A DNA stretch of 64,000 nucleotides, taken from positions 682,001 through 746,000 of the forward strand of contig NZ_VOPL01000001.1 of the NCBI RefSeq assembly GCF_007993065.1. The letters are read 5' to 3'. Below the pieces are notes generated by a model. That model saw only the letters and a program-made list of their open reading frames with translations. It searched no databases and was not told the DNA's origin. This stretch comes from Paracoccus aurantiacus. GTDB taxonomy: Bacteria; Pseudomonadota; Alphaproteobacteria; Rhodobacterales; Rhodobacteraceae. Below are positions 9,143 through 18,652 of this stretch, one piece after another (positions within the stretch are counted from its first letter, which is position 1; each line of letters begins with the position of its first letter). Both the position numbers and the translations under genes were made by a program.

Positions 9143-9856
9143 TCAACGTGGTAGCGTCAATTCCAGCCAATGGACCGAAAGCCGAACAGCGCCTGTCGCG
9201 AAATCTCCGCCGACTGCTGACAGTATGACGGGTGCCGGGTTCCAGTAAGTGAAGGGTTGCGACAACATCCCCCGCGCCCAGGAACCCTGTTGAACACCAA
9301 GACCCGATCCGAATCGATCAAGCGCACCGGCAGTCCCCATCTTCCAGCTGGTAAGCGATCCGGTGATCGTCGCCGTCACCCGCCCGGTCGCGCCGATTAC
9401 CATCGCAGCGGTCGGAATATAGAGGTTCGTCGTGACGCTGGCACCGGGTGACAATTCTACTTCCATCTCGTCTGTTCTTGCGACGAGAGCCGAGCCGAAG
9501 CGACCAAGCGTTATTGCGCCGGCGACCCATATATCTCCGTCGAAGATGGCCTCGGCGCCCTGGTCCTTGATGAATGCCTGCATACCGGAATGCGCGTCGC
9601 TGAAGACCCAGCCACCATTTACCGCAATCGCGATCTTCCCGCCTTGCCCCAGCCAATCACCGGTCGCACCAGTGGGAACGGCATAGCACACGCCATCAAC
9701 GACCGTGGCAGGCGGGCTCGACTGCGTGCTGCTGATGAGAACGAGGTTCACAAGGCCATCAAGCCGCGCAAGCGACTCGTTGACTGTTACGTGCTTTTGC
9801 GCCTGTGCGGCTTGAACCAGCGGCAATTCAAGGCGGGATGTTGCTTGATCGCTCAT
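9143..9856 (-). CDS. DUF2793 protein at the end of the GTA cluster
   Basis: A 237-residue protein starting at ATG 9856, which overlaps the stop of the preceding tail gene by one base (TGATG) and has GAGGAG six bases upstream. The N-terminus reads LELPLVQAAQAQKHVTVNESLARLD, the hallmark of DUF2793 proteins found in phage and GTA tail regions. The C-terminal half is predicted beta-rich. It probably belongs to the distal tail or a fibre, by position; its exact role is not known to me. Confidence 0.85.
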   Translation of the reverse strand: MSDQATSRLELPLVQAAQAQKHVTVNESLARLDGLVNLVLISSTQSSPPATVVDGVCYAVPTGATGDWLGQGGKIAIAVNGGWVFSDAHSGMQAFIKDQGAEAIFDGDIWVAGAITLGRFGSALVARTDEMEVELSPGASVTTNLYIPTAAMVIGATGRVTATITGSLTSWKMGTAGALDRFGSGLGVQQGSWARGMLSQPFTYWNPAPVILSAVGGDFATGAVRLSVHWLELTLPR

Positions 9857-12800
9857 CAAAAACTCCTCATGACAAAGTTTCCTGGACCGTACTCGTCCGA
9901 TATCTGTGCGACAGATACCGAAAGTCTGCCCTGCCCCGCTTGCGAAGCCAGATCATCCGGCAGGTCGAAATAGGTCTGTCCAGTCTCGAACTCGAAGATC
10001 GACAGACCGAGTGCGATACGCAGAAGATAGCGTTCGTGACGTTCGCCAAGCGGAACCTCTCTCAGGTCCCATCGGTCGCCAGAAAGCCGGGTCTGGCGTA
10101 TCCAGCTCAGCCTGCCTCTGCTTAGCTGCAAGTGACACGGCGAGAGTGGCCGAAGCCCGATGCCGCGAGTCATCGTCGAACGTAAGCGGTAGCTCGCATC
10201 GTCGACACTCCGCATGGCAGGGCCGATGCGCCAGTACAGCTTTTGCCCCAGCGCCACGGGATCGACAGACAATTGCTGCAATGCGCTGTCCAGCACCACC
10301 ACGATCGATCCGATCGGCCATTCGTCCGGAACCTGCCCGTCGGTACCGCACTGACCGCGAAGTCGCTCATGGAGCGCCCAGTAACGAGGGGCCAGCGGCT
10401 CGGCGCGTCGAAACTGAAGAATTTCCCAGTTCGTAGGAGAGCCGTCTCCGATCGCGATGCGGTTCGCGCCACGAAGCAGCGCCTGCATCGAGGCATCCGA
10501 TACCGCGCCAGTTCGGAATCGCACTCGGAGACCTTCACCACGATCGATGAGACCAGGCCGCGCCCTGCGCAGAACAGACTGAGTGACGCCGATCATCGCG
10601 CCGCGGGGCAGAACCGCGTCCAGCATGAAGTCGCTATCCTCCTGCATCGAACCGTAAGCCGCGACAGAGCCCGGCCACGGACTTGCGGCCACCGCAAGAT
10701 GCGGCGCATGAGGGATCTCGTTTCCGCGCATGAGCGGCAGATCCATAATGACCGGAAGGACCGGCATAGGCGGCTGATAACGTGGAACGCTGATCCCGCC
10801 CTCAAGAAATTCTGCCGGTAGATAAAGGCCCGGCTCGGTCATGACCGCGTCAACTGTGACAGATCCAGCTCTTTCCACGCGCTCGATCCGCCAGCGCGTA
10901 GCGCGATCATCCGCCTCATTTTGCAGGGCGATCACATCGCCAGGCCCAAGCGAACTGAGCGAAGGCGGAAGACGAAGGCGAACGGTGTTGCGGCTTAGCT
11001 GCGCCTCCGCCAGCCAACGCTCGGCGGTCGCGCGCGCCTCTGAAACAGTCAGGAGCACGGGAATTTCGCTGTCCGATGCCGCCCGGGAATCGTCGCCGGG
11101 AAGCGACGCCTCCACGGTCGATGTCGCATATGCGTCCCCTATCGCGACATGCGACAATCGGACTCGGCCGACCATTTCAGCCTCGGCCATGCGGACTGCT
11201 TCCTGCGCTCCGCCCTCCTGCTCGGCAAGTTGCGTGGCGCGGACAGCGGCGGTGACATGGCCATCCCGCATGATGAAGCGCAGCATTCCGTCGCGCTCGA
11301 CAGCGTCAAAACCATAAGCCAGCATGAGTGGTTGCAGACTCGCACGCGGCGTTTCTGAGGCGCTCGTTGCATAGCCGCGCACAACCCCCGACAGCCCGGA
11401 GACATCATAGGACGCCACGCCTGCGGCTGAGCATATATCGGCCACAACCGACGCAAGCGGCACGGCGCCCGCGCGACCGTTTAGCCAGTGACCGCGATCC
11501 CACGCTGGACCGTCAGACCAAAGATCTGTTCGCCCTGGAAAGGCAGGAAACGGTCGCGCGTCCCAGCACCAGACATGTGCGCGTGACATGTCAACCATTC
11601 GGCCTCCGTAAGAGCCGATTGGATTGTTGTTCGCATTTCCCCAGTATCGTGACATCGCACGAATATATGCCGCTTGCACAACGTCGTCTCGTCGACCCGA
11701 GGAATAGTGCGGAAGCAGCGATTCCGAACTGAATGCATCAAGAAACTTGTTTGGCTGGTTCGTCGCCTTATCGAGCGCCGCGCATCCCATCTCGGTGAAC
11801 CAAACTGGCTTCGACCGCGGCACCCATGGGCTCGACGCGCCCTGCCGAACGCCGTCAACGCGATCATGGTGGCGGTTGGCCCACCAGCCGTAGATGTCTT
11901 TGTAGCGCCAGATCCACGGCTCTTTGTACCCCTCGTCGGTAATCGGGGTGCGTATCTGAGCATCGCGATGGGCAGGGTCCGCGTAATACCAATCGTATCC
12001 CTCGCCACCAGCGACCTGAGATTCCAGATAGCCGACCGCATCGATCCTGCGCCAGCGCGCGTCGCGGTGATCCTCGCCATCGCGCCAGTCGGACAGAGGC
12101 ATGTAGTTGTCGATACCGATAAAGTCGATATTCGGATCGGCCCAAAGAGCATCGAGATGAAAGAACGCGTCGCCGCCGCCTGGGTGATAGCCGAAATACT
12201 CTGACCAGTCAGCGGCATAGCTTATCTTCACCGTCGGGCCGAGAATCCCGCGCACCTCGGCAGCAAGCGCGCAAAGCGCCTCGACTGCGGGAAAGCTGTT
12301 GTCGGGTCCGCGCAGCTGCGTCAGACCGACCATCTCGGAACCTATCAGGAACGCATCAAGTCCACCTGCAACCGCGCAAAGATGCGCGTAATGCAGGATA
12401 AAGCGACGGTAGCTCCATTCGTCTGGGCCGGAATATACGACATGCTCACCCTTGATGGAGAAGTCAGCGGGTGAACCCGTGCCGAAAAACTTGCCGATAG
12501 CCTCGACATTCTCGGCCGTTCCATCCGGGCTTCCATCCCGACCCGGCGCAACTTCCGCGGTAATGCGGCCACGCCAGGGCATCACAGGCTGATCAGAATT
12601 TGAAGACCACGGATCAGGGCGCGCATTCCCGGCGAGCTGCTCCATCAGAATGAAGGGATAAAATACTGCCTTGCGGCCCGAGCCAGCTATCGCACGCAAC
12701 GCCTCTAATACAGACGCATCAGCAGGCGTGCCGCCATATACCGGGCGCTGATCTTTTTTCGCGACCTCGATCGCGAGACTGCGATCAATACCGCCGGCAC

Positions 12801-13719
12801 GCCAATTCATCTCATCGCCGTCGCGGCTCTTATCCTCAACCTTTGGTTGGATCTGGCAATGTCCGACGCGCAGATCGTCGCCAAACCAAGATACGACCAG
12901 CGAGACGGAGTTCACATTAGGCAGCTCTCGGCCCAGAATGTCCATTGAGGCAAGGAAATCTGTTTGCGCCAGCACGCTCGAACTGTTCGCGGAAACCTTT
13001 TCGCCCATCCCTAGGTCATACGTAACCGGCGTCGTCGCAAGCGAGTACTCTCCCGTTCCGGGAATCATCGCGACCGCCTGGACGTATCCCGACAGGTCAC
13101 CGCCCGAAACACTCGCACGCGTGACCTCGAAGCTCAGTTGAGGAACGCGGCTTCCCCAACGCTCCAGATCCAACTCCTCCAGAACGACATAGGCGATCCC
13201 ACGATACGCAGGCGCATTATGTCCCTCGTGAGCCGCAATGCATGGGTCCGGAATCTGTTCTTCAGTGCCGTTATACACGCGCAGGTTCAGATCCGAGGGC
13301 GCGATTTCCTCACCATCCGCCCACACCCTGCCAATCCCAAGGATCGGCCCCTCGCAGATAGCAAGGGCATAGCTTAGCCGGTACGAAATATTGGTGACGC
13401 GTGGCCCTGTGCCCTTTCCGCCACCCTGACTGGACGAGATTTCGGTCAGTGGCGAAGCCCAAATGACATGACCGGGCATGCGCATCTGACCCCAAACGCG
13501 CGGGATCGGGATCCCCTCTCCGGTCGTCTGAATGCGCAGGCGGTCAATGCGTCCGGTCTCAACGGCCTGGCCGCCCGTACCGAGTATGCGTTGATCGATC
13601 ACGCGACCGACTGTGGCACCTATCGCTCGTCCAATGACTGCGCCACCCAGACCAAGAACGGTGCCGCCGAAACCCGCGCCAATGGACGCGCCGACGGCGG
13701 ACAACAGGATCGTTGCCAT
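9856..13719 (-). CDS. GTA large tail/host-specificity protein (g15, TIM-barrel type)
   Basis: At 1287 residues this is the largest GTA gene, homologous to R. capsulatus g15 (rcc01698). The N-terminus is a Gly/Ala-rich hydrophobic segment (VGASIGAGFGGTVLGLGGAVIG). A glycoside-hydrolase-like TIM-barrel region follows, with FIGIDNYMPLSDW and PVWFTEMGCAALDKATNQPN in the middle (roughly residues 530-690). Then come the phage-tail domains of the Rcc01698 type. In RcGTA the protein forms the tail tip that contacts the host and may open the envelope. ATG 13719 has AAGGAGA five bases upstream. It is 16 bases behind the peptidase gene. Confidence 0.93.
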   Translation of the reverse strand: MATILLSAVGASIGAGFGGTVLGLGGAVIGRAIGATVGRVIDQRILGTGGQAVETGRIDRLRIQTTGEGIPIPRVWGQMRMPGHVIWASPLTEISSSQGGGKGTGPRVTNISYRLSYALAICEGPILGIGRVWADGEEIAPSDLNLRVYNGTEEQIPDPCIAAHEGHNAPAYRGIAYVVLEELDLERWGSRVPQLSFEVTRASVSGGDLSGYVQAVAMIPGTGEYSLATTPVTYDLGMGEKVSANSSSVLAQTDFLASMDILGRELPNVNSVSLVVSWFGDDLRVGHCQIQPKVEDKSRDGDEMNWRAGGIDRSLAIEVAKKDQRPVYGGTPADASVLEALRAIAGSGRKAVFYPFILMEQLAGNARPDPWSSNSDQPVMPWRGRITAEVAPGRDGSPDGTAENVEAIGKFFGTGSPADFSIKGEHVVYSGPDEWSYRRFILHYAHLCAVAGGLDAFLIGSEMVGLTQLRGPDNSFPAVEALCALAAEVRGILGPTVKISYAADWSEYFGYHPGGGDAFFHLDALWADPNIDFIGIDNYMPLSDWRDGEDHRDARWRRIDAVGYLESQVAGGEGYDWYYADPAHRDAQIRTPITDEGYKEPWIWRYKDIYGWWANRHHDRVDGVRQGASSPWVPRSKPVWFTEMGCAALDKATNQPNKFLDAFSSESLLPHYSSGRRDDVVQAAYIRAMSRYWGNANNNPIGSYGGRMVDMSRAHVWCWDARPFPAFPGRTDLWSDGPAWDRGHWLNGRAGAVPLASVVADICSAAGVASYDVSGLSGVVRGYATSASETPRASLQPLMLAYGFDAVERDGMLRFIMRDGHVTAAVRATQLAEQEGGAQEAVRMAEAEMVGRVRLSHVAIGDAYATSTVEASLPGDDSRAASDSEIPVLLTVSEARATAERWLAEAQLSRNTVRLRLPPSLSSLGPGDVIALQNEADDRATRWRIERVERAGSVTVDAVMTEPGLYLPAEFLEGGISVPRYQPPMPVLPVIMDLPLMRGNEIPHAPHLAVAASPWPGSVAAYGSMQEDSDFMLDAVLPRGAMIGVTQSVLRRARPGLIDRGEGLRVRFRTGAVSDASMQALLRGANRIAIGDGSPTNWEILQFRRAEPLAPRYWALHERLRGQCGTDGQVPDEWPIGSIVVVLDSALQQLSVDPVALGQKLYWRIGPAMRSVDDASYRLRSTMTRGIGLRPLSPCHLQLSRGRLSWIRQTRLSGDRWDLREVPLGERHERYLLRIALGLSIFEFETGQTYFDLPDDLASQAGQGRLSVSVAQISDEYGPGNFVMRSF

Positions 13720-13735
13720 GTAAATCTCCTTAAGG

Positions 13736-14164
13736 TCAGGGGAAGCGGAATCGCGCGGCTATCCGGTCGCGCCACGGCTTAGAAAGCGGGCTCTCGACAA
13801 CGCCATGACGATCATATGCATGGATGAATGCTGGCGACGCGCCTTCGCGCGACAGCACCCCAAGATGCTTTGCCGCTGCGCCGGTCCGCATGCGAAACAG
13901 CAGGACCTGACCGATCCTGTCATTCTCATCGTCGGCGATCAGGTGACGCCGCGCGCCGTCCAGCAAAGTTTCCAACCGGTCGTATTCACCCCAATCTGGC
14001 GTATATGACGGCGCTGCTTCCGGCTCTGCTCCATAAAGCTCGCGCCAGATACCGCGGATCAGCCCAAGGCAGTCCGTACCGGCGTGCCGAACCGATGCCT
14101 GGTGCGAATAGGGTGTCCCGATCCACGTCCGCGCTATGCGTACGACATCTGAATCATTTGACAT
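13736..14164 (-). CDS. GTA NlpC/P60-type cell-wall peptidase (g14)
   Basis: A 142-residue tail peptidase expected to cut peptide cross-bridges during DNA entry. The catalytic Cys is in HAGTDCLGLIRG and the His in AAKHLGVL. WIGTPYSHQASV before the Cys is the usual NlpC/P60 lead-in. I placed the start at ATG 14164 because the family begins just before this point; ATG 14176 would add four residues. Either start overlaps the end of the hub gene (stop at 14154). Confidence 0.9.
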   Translation of the reverse strand: MSNDSDVVRIARTWIGTPYSHQASVRHAGTDCLGLIRGIWRELYGAEPEAAPSYTPDWGEYDRLETLLDGARRHLIADDENDRIGQVLLFRMRTGAAAKHLGVLSREGASPAFIHAYDRHGVVESPLSKPWRDRIAARFRFP

Positions 14165-15026
14165 CGTAGTGCTCATCGAGGTTGTCGAGCAGATCGCTTG
14201 ACCGTGCAGACCTCTTTGCAGGGGCCATCAGCCAATCCTCCTCGGGGAGATGAGGAAAGCCGCGGAAATTTATGAAATTATTGAACTTCGCGCGGCACAT
14301 TGATGCAGACTTATTACAGCCCGCTTCAATCCGAATCCTGTCGCCCCGACGCGGCAATCCGCCCGGTTCAACCCATAGGTCGATTTCACGCAACCCACCC
14401 GGCATTGCGCGGTCGTTTTTGATATGCCCCTCAATTGCGGCGGCCTCGCCGGTTAGGATGTTAATCCTGCCGCGCTCGAACCACCGGTCATCATAGCCCG
14501 CGAGGTGACTTAGCGTCAGGCGCGCGCCATCGACGTCCTCAAGAATGCCCTCAGCCGATAATCCGGGGGCTGTCATGTCAACCTTGCATGCTGAATCTGC
14601 CAACAACGCACTGCAGCGCGGCTGAAAAACCCTGCCTTTTACCTTGTTAAGTGGCTCTGACAGCCCTCTCAGCTCGGCTCTGAACATACCCCCACCACGC
14701 GTCACCTCGCCAAGATGCCCGCGGAAAACCAGAACAGCTTTCGAGGGGTCAGCCCAATCGACCTCCCATTGGCACAATTCAGCGCCGTCCCAACGGCCAG
14801 CGACAATATCGCGTTCTTCAATTGCACCATCGGAAAGTGCGCCGATGACCTCGGTGTTATCAACCGAAAGACCGGTGCCTTGAACGACCGCCTGCGCAGT
14901 CAGCCCGACGTCTGGTCTGAAGGAAATACCGTGAAAGCTCAGCTGCTGATCGTGATCGGTGAAACCGAGCGTGAGCCCGTCCTTGCGGGTGATCGACCAC
15001 GCCCTTGCAATTGTTGTTGTTGTCAC
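14154..15026 (-). CDS. GTA baseplate hub protein (g13, DUF2163)
   Basis: A 290-residue protein of the DUF2163 family, corresponding to R. capsulatus g13 in the hub of the tail tip. Four cysteines (in FQPRCSALL, DSACKVD, EAGCNKS and ASMCRAKF) and the conserved FNNFINFRGFPHLP end match relatives for which an iron-sulfur site has been proposed; this is family knowledge, not seen directly. The start is GTG 15026, overlapping the previous stop as GTGA. The start is followed by four ACA threonine codons. Confidence 0.9.
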   Translation of the reverse strand: MTTTTIARAWSITRKDGLTLGFTDHDQQLSFHGISFRPDVGLTAQAVVQGTGLSVDNTEVIGALSDGAIEERDIVAGRWDGAELCQWEVDWADPSKAVLVFRGHLGEVTRGGGMFRAELRGLSEPLNKVKGRVFQPRCSALLADSACKVDMTAPGLSAEGILEDVDGARLTLSHLAGYDDRWFERGRINILTGEAAAIEGHIKNDRAMPGGLREIDLWVEPGGLPRRGDRIRIEAGCNKSASMCRAKFNNFINFRGFPHLPEEDWLMAPAKRSARSSDLLDNLDEHYDVK

Positions 15027-15652
15027 TGTCGGACCTCGATAACCGGAACCTCGGGAATATCACCCGCCTGAAACGACGAGACGGATACCGCGATGCGGTC
15101 AGTATCGAAGCGCACCGGCACATCGAACTCGAATCCTGCGGTGACTTCTGCGCCCTGGCCGGGTGAGCGCGCCAGCGTGACGACGCCAGTCGCTGCATTC
15201 ACCGTAAAATCCTCACCCTCGCGCATCTCGTCGCCACCTACGCCGATCGAGATGGTTGCGCGAACCGGCTTCTGAATTGGGCGTGAATACGACGCTGGCC
15301 CCGAATTGTAGGTCTTGATGAGTTGAAACTTGCGCGTGCTCCCATCGCCCGTTGCAATCACCTGATCGCGAAATTCCGGCGTGCGGCTAGGCGGACAGCT
15401 TTTAAAGTCAGCCCAATCCTTCCACCGGAAGCCATGCAACTGACCGGCCCGCGCTTCGAAGAAGGCGATCAGAGCCTCGATATCGTCGAGCGACCGCAGG
15501 CCAAGACCCGCGTCGTAGCGGCGTCTCGAATGTGCCCAGGGTGTGTTGCGTTCCTCGAAACCGTTCGTCAGTGCGACAATCTCGGTACGACGCTCGGGAC
15601 CGCCTATGGAACCGAAGGACAGATTTGCTGGAAATCGGATCTCGTGGAACAT
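15023..15652 (-). CDS. GTA distal tail protein (g12, DUF2460)
   Basis: A 209-residue DUF2460/TIGR02217-type protein, the distal tail ring of the particle. The N-terminal FPANLSFGSIGGPERRTEIV and the central ARAGQLHGFRWKDWADFKSC are the family signatures. ATG 15652 follows GTGAGG, and the gene begins six bases after the tape-measure stop. It shares four bases with the hub gene. Confidence 0.9.
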   Translation of the reverse strand: MFHEIRFPANLSFGSIGGPERRTEIVALTNGFEERNTPWAHSRRRYDAGLGLRSLDDIEALIAFFEARAGQLHGFRWKDWADFKSCPPSRTPEFRDQVIATGDGSTRKFQLIKTYNSGPASYSRPIQKPVRATISIGVGGDEMREGEDFTVNAATGVVTLARSPGQGAEVTAGFEFDVPVRFDTDRIAVSVSSFQAGDIPEVPVIEVRQ

Positions 15653-15658
15653 GTTGCC

Positions 15659-16309
15659 TCACAGGTTGCGTTGACCACGCGCGAGCAGACGACCCATCTG
15701 CGCGGCGATCTGGCTTTGACTGCGGGCGAAGCCCGCGACGTCCGGTGTGTTCACCGTGATGCTTACGTTGATTGGTCTGCCGGCTCCGCCGGATGACGCC
15801 ACACCCAGACGCCCATCCGCACCGCGCGTCAACGGCATGATTGCCTCGGGTCCGGCCTCTCCCATCAGACCGGTGCCACCCCGCATCGGGAAATGCGTCG
15901 GTTGCGCGACAACGCCGCCTTTCGCGAAGGCAGTCACGCGGCCCTGGCTGAACGCGCCACCTTTCGCGAATGGTGTGGGCTCTCCGCCCCCGATGCTCTG
16001 GGCAAGCGCGCTCGAAACGGCATCCTTGATGGGCTTCATCGCAATTGAGTACGCCGTGTCGGCCATACTTCGCGCGACGCCCTTCAATGCATCGCTCAAT
16101 TTCATTCCGTCGAAGATGAGGCCGTCGAAGGCGCGCTTCAGTCCGCTGCCCATGCCATTTGCGAAGCTGTCGGCCTCTCTGCTGGTCAACAGCATCGACT
16201 GCTGCATTCGCCCCAGTTCTGCCGAAAGTGTCGCGGTCATCTGCGTAGATCGCTCGTATTGGCGGTCGAGTTCGTCGCTCTCACGATCGAGACCGTTCTT
16301 GTCCGTCAT
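15659..16309 (-). CDS. GTA tail tape-measure protein (g11)
   Basis: A 216-residue tape measure. The short length fits the short tail of RcGTA-type particles. It begins with a heptad-like helix (ESDELDRQYERSTQMTATLSAELGRMQQ), followed by a hydrophobic helix and then a Gly-rich C-terminus with repeats around AFAKGGVV, FPMRGGTGLMGEAGPEAIMPL, a motif common at tape-measure ends. ATG 16309 has GGAGG upstream. The start lies inside the previous gene (29-base overlap). Confidence 0.88.
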   Translation of the reverse strand: MTDKNGLDRESDELDRQYERSTQMTATLSAELGRMQQSMLLTSREADSFANGMGSGLKRAFDGLIFDGMKLSDALKGVARSMADTAYSIAMKPIKDAVSSALAQSIGGGEPTPFAKGGAFSQGRVTAFAKGGVVAQPTHFPMRGGTGLMGEAGPEAIMPLTRGADGRLGVASSGGAGRPINVSITVNTPDVAGFARSQSQIAAQMGRLLARGQRNL

Positions 16310-16511
16310 CCAGATCCTCCGTTGTCGAGTGCCGGTCTGGCCAAGCTGCTGCCAACGCGGCCAGCCGCGACCGAGTCATGGGCGCTGAAACCGGGTCAAT
16401 GCCCAGCATCAGCGCGAGTTCTACTGGGGTGAGCGACCAGAACTGTTCAGGTGTCAGCCCCAGTCCTGTCATTCCGGCCCGCATCAGGCCTGGCCAGTCG
16501 AGGCCGGTCAT
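16281..16511 (-). CDS. GTA tail assembly chaperone-like small protein (g10.1)
   Basis: A 76-residue protein of the rcc01693 family. LTPEQFWSLTPVELALMLG is the characteristic core and is also seen in phage tail-assembly chaperones that follow the tube gene. The start ATG 16511 overlaps the g10 stop by four bases (ATGA). The C-terminal acidic/Arg tail is encoded in the overlap with the tape-measure gene. Confidence 0.85.
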   Translation of the reverse strand: MTGLDWPGLMRAGMTGLGLTPEQFWSLTPVELALMLGIDPVSAPMTRSRLAALAAAWPDRHSTTEDLDDGQERSRS

Positions 16512-16825
16512 TGGCCCGCTATGCCGAAGGCGCGCGCAAGCAGCCGTGCTGCGGCCTGCGCAGCCTCCACCGGCCCGCCCTCGATTTCCGACGAAAGCAA
16601 GACCTCCCGCTCGCCGCGCCAGCCTCCGCCCCGCAAGCCCGCAACGATGACCGAGATGACGTCCGCAGCCGAAAAGCGCCCTTGCTCAAATCGCTCCGCA
16701 ATCTCGACCAGTGACGCTGTCCCCAGCGCTGTTTCCAGCTCCGCCAGCGCACCAAGCGTCAGCTTTGCCGTGTGGGCGACACCGTCCAGCTTGATCTCAA
16801 CCTCGCCACGCATCGGATTGACCAT
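16508..16825 (-). CDS. GTA family protein g10 (tail assembly)
   Basis: A 105-residue protein of the GTA gp10 family, placed between the tail tube and the tape measure, where chaperones that guide tube assembly usually lie. It has GEVEIKLDGVAHTAKLTLGALAELETALG at the N-terminus, which is typical. The ATG at 16825 overlaps the tube stop as TGATG; GTG 16828 is an alternative. Confidence 0.85.
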   Translation of the reverse strand: MVNPMRGEVEIKLDGVAHTAKLTLGALAELETALGTASLVEIAERFEQGRFSAADVISVIVAGLRGGGWRGEREVLLSSEIEGGPVEAAQAAARLLARAFGIAGQ

Positions 16826-17238
16826 CACAGAGCCACGAAATTCAGTGCACCGGCGCTTGCAAGTGCGATTTCGTAAGTGGCCTCGCCATTATGGCTGCCG
16901 GCATATTCCAGCGATGTGATCTGGAACGGCCCCTCGATAATCCCGAAATCGGGAATAATGACCTGGCAACGTGGCACCTCGCCGTCGAAAAACACCTGCC
17001 GGGCGCGCCCATCTGTCGCCGCGTCGCGAAAAACGCCCGACCCCGAAATCGAAGCAGATCGTACCCCAGCGCCCCCCAGAAGCTCTCGCCAGCGACCTTC
17101 GCTTTCCAGACTGGTGACATCCACGGTTTCCGCGTTAAACCCGATCCGCGTGGCGCGAAGCCCCGCAACCGTCTCGAACTCGCCCGCACCGGTCATGTCC
17201 ATCTTGATCAGCAGATCTCGCCCGTTTTGTACCGCCAT
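16825..17238 (-). CDS. GTA major tail protein (g9)
   Basis: A 137-residue tail tube subunit of the TP901-1 major tail protein type. It shows NGRDLLIKMD at the start, VDVTSLESEGRWRELLGGAGVRSASISGSGVF in the middle and ITSLEYAGSHNGEATYEIALASAG at the end, the usual tube-protein pattern. ATG 17238 is preceded by AGGAGG; upstream in-frame codons back to 17340 lie inside the g8 gene and are not family sequence. Confidence 0.92.
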   Translation of the reverse strand: MAVQNGRDLLIKMDMTGAGEFETVAGLRATRIGFNAETVDVTSLESEGRWRELLGGAGVRSASISGSGVFRDAATDGRARQVFFDGEVPRCQVIIPDFGIIEGPFQITSLEYAGSHNGEATYEIALASAGALNFVAL

Positions 17239-17249
17239 GCTTTGCCTCC

Positions 17250-17669
17250 TCAGGCCATATCGATAAGCGCGCGAAAGGTCAGATCGACCCGCCTTTCGGC
17301 GCCGTTTTTCACCCGCTTGGCGCGGGCGCGCAGAAACCACAGGCCGGCGAGGCGGCCTGCTTCCGTTACAAGATCAGCGCCTTCCAGCGCCGCGCTGACA
17401 GCGACCGCCGCCTCCTTGACCGCGCGAAACCCTGCCGCCTCCTCGGTTCCGGCAAGAACCGAAACGACAAAGTCGTGACGCGCCGCGCGACCGCCACTAT
17501 CGGACTGATCGGTGACCTCCTCCGGTCCAAGCGAGACATAGACACCGCTCGGCGCATCAATCGGCATGGCGTCGAACACCGCGTCGCCGACAAGTGCGTT
17601 CAGCTCAGGATCATCACGCAGGCACTGGTACACGGCACCCTGAAGGGCGACCGAAGCGAGATAACTCAT
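17250..17669 (-). CDS. GTA tail terminator protein (g8, DUF3168)
   Basis: A 139-residue DUF3168 protein that caps the tail tube where it meets the head. The start ATG 17669 has GGAGG seven bases upstream; the ATG at 17675 would touch that site. Family features are the N-terminal helix LQGAVYQCLRDDPELNALVGDAVFD and the VYVSLGPEEVTDQSD strand. It follows the g7 stop by two bases. Confidence 0.88.
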   Translation of the reverse strand: MSYLASVALQGAVYQCLRDDPELNALVGDAVFDAMPIDAPSGVYVSLGPEEVTDQSDSGGRAARHDFVVSVLAGTEEAAGFRAVKEAAVAVSAALEGADLVTEAGRLAGLWFLRARAKRVKNGAERRVDLTFRALIDMA

Positions 17670-17671
17670 AC

Positions 17672-18001
17672 TCATTCCTCCTCTGCGATGACCCGCAGAT
17701 GCCGACCGGCAGGATCTGCCTCGGCAACCGCGTCGATGCGGAAACTGCGCGATCCCATACGCAGCCGCTGTCCAGCGATCGGGCGTCGCGGATCGCCTTG
17801 GGGAAATGCCCGAAGCGTGATCGTCCAGCCAACGACGCTTTCCGGGCCTGCTTCGGCACCGCGCAGCCTGCCAATTCCGCTGCGCATCTCGGCATAGACC
17901 AGACCGATGGTGCGCCAGACAGCGCGATGGCCACCCAGCCCGTCGGCCTGCCGCTCCTTCGTTTCCAGCCGAAGAGGCACCGTAAGCTTTGGTGCCGACA
18001 T
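17672..18001 (-). CDS. GTA head closure (stopper) protein (g7)
   Basis: A 109-residue head-tail adaptor of the SPP1 gp16 / HK97 gp7-like closure family. It starts at ATG 18001 with a TGATG overlap and GGAGGG upstream. The WRTIGLVYAEMRSGIGRLRGAEAG region and the Arg/Gly beta strand AGQRLRMGSRSFRID are typical of closure proteins. Confidence 0.87.
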   Translation of the reverse strand: MSAPKLTVPLRLETKERQADGLGGHRAVWRTIGLVYAEMRSGIGRLRGAEAGPESVVGWTITLRAFPQGDPRRPIAGQRLRMGSRSFRIDAVAEADPAGRHLRVIAEEE

Positions 18002-18606
18002 CACCTCGCCCTCCGTCCGGCCAGGACACGCACTGCGCGCCAGCGTTCGATCAGCGCACTGACGCCCATCGGCAATGCGCGCCGCGCACTGTCATCGCTG
18101 CGATCCTCGTAGTAACGCGCCGCCAGCATCAGAACGGCCTGCGCCAGATCCGGGGGCACCCCTGCCCAGTTATCGGCAAATCCTGCCGTGAACCGGATGA
18201 CAACATTCGCACCCTCTGGCACCGATGGAAGCGCTGCACCGCGCGGCCGGATAAAGGGGCGCGTTATATCGGCCACCAGGTACCAATGTTGGGACGCGAT
18301 AGCGCGTGATATGCCGTCTGCGACCGAAATCTCTATGCCTTGAACCTCGCTGACAGGCGCCATCGGAAGCGCCTGTGCCGCGCTGTCGCGCCAGTCGTCC
18401 AGTACCATGCGATACTGACGGCTCAACAGCACCTTACCGGTGCGCCCCTCGATCGTCGCCATGGCCGCGCGCAGAAATCCCGCCAGTGCGCGGTCTTCGT
18501 CGCTGCTCTCGGCCAGATCGAAGCCGGACCCCAGCCGCAGATGCGCCCGCAATTCGGCCACTGGCAGCGCCGCATCCGCCAGTGTCGTCTCCTCGACAAG
18601 TATCAT
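18001..18606 (-). CDS. GTA head-tail connector (g6, phiE125 gp8-like)
   Basis: A 201-residue adaptor that joins the portal to the closure ring. ATG 18606 has GGGAGG six bases upstream; the frame extends to 18651 but that part is not family sequence. LRAHLRLGSGFDLAESSDEDRALAGFLRAAMATIEGRTGKVLL is the typical helical start, followed by VVIRFTAGFADNWAGVPPDLAQAVLMLAARYYEDR. Confidence 0.9.
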   Translation of the reverse strand: MILVEETTLADAALPVAELRAHLRLGSGFDLAESSDEDRALAGFLRAAMATIEGRTGKVLLSRQYRMVLDDWRDSAAQALPMAPVSEVQGIEISVADGISRAIASQHWYLVADITRPFIRPRGAALPSVPEGANVVIRFTAGFADNWAGVPPDLAQAVLMLAARYYEDRSDDSARRALPMGVSALIERWRAVRVLAGRRAR

Positions 18607-18652
18607 CCCGAACCTCCCGTCCGAGCCGGACCAAACTGGCCGGTTGTTCACA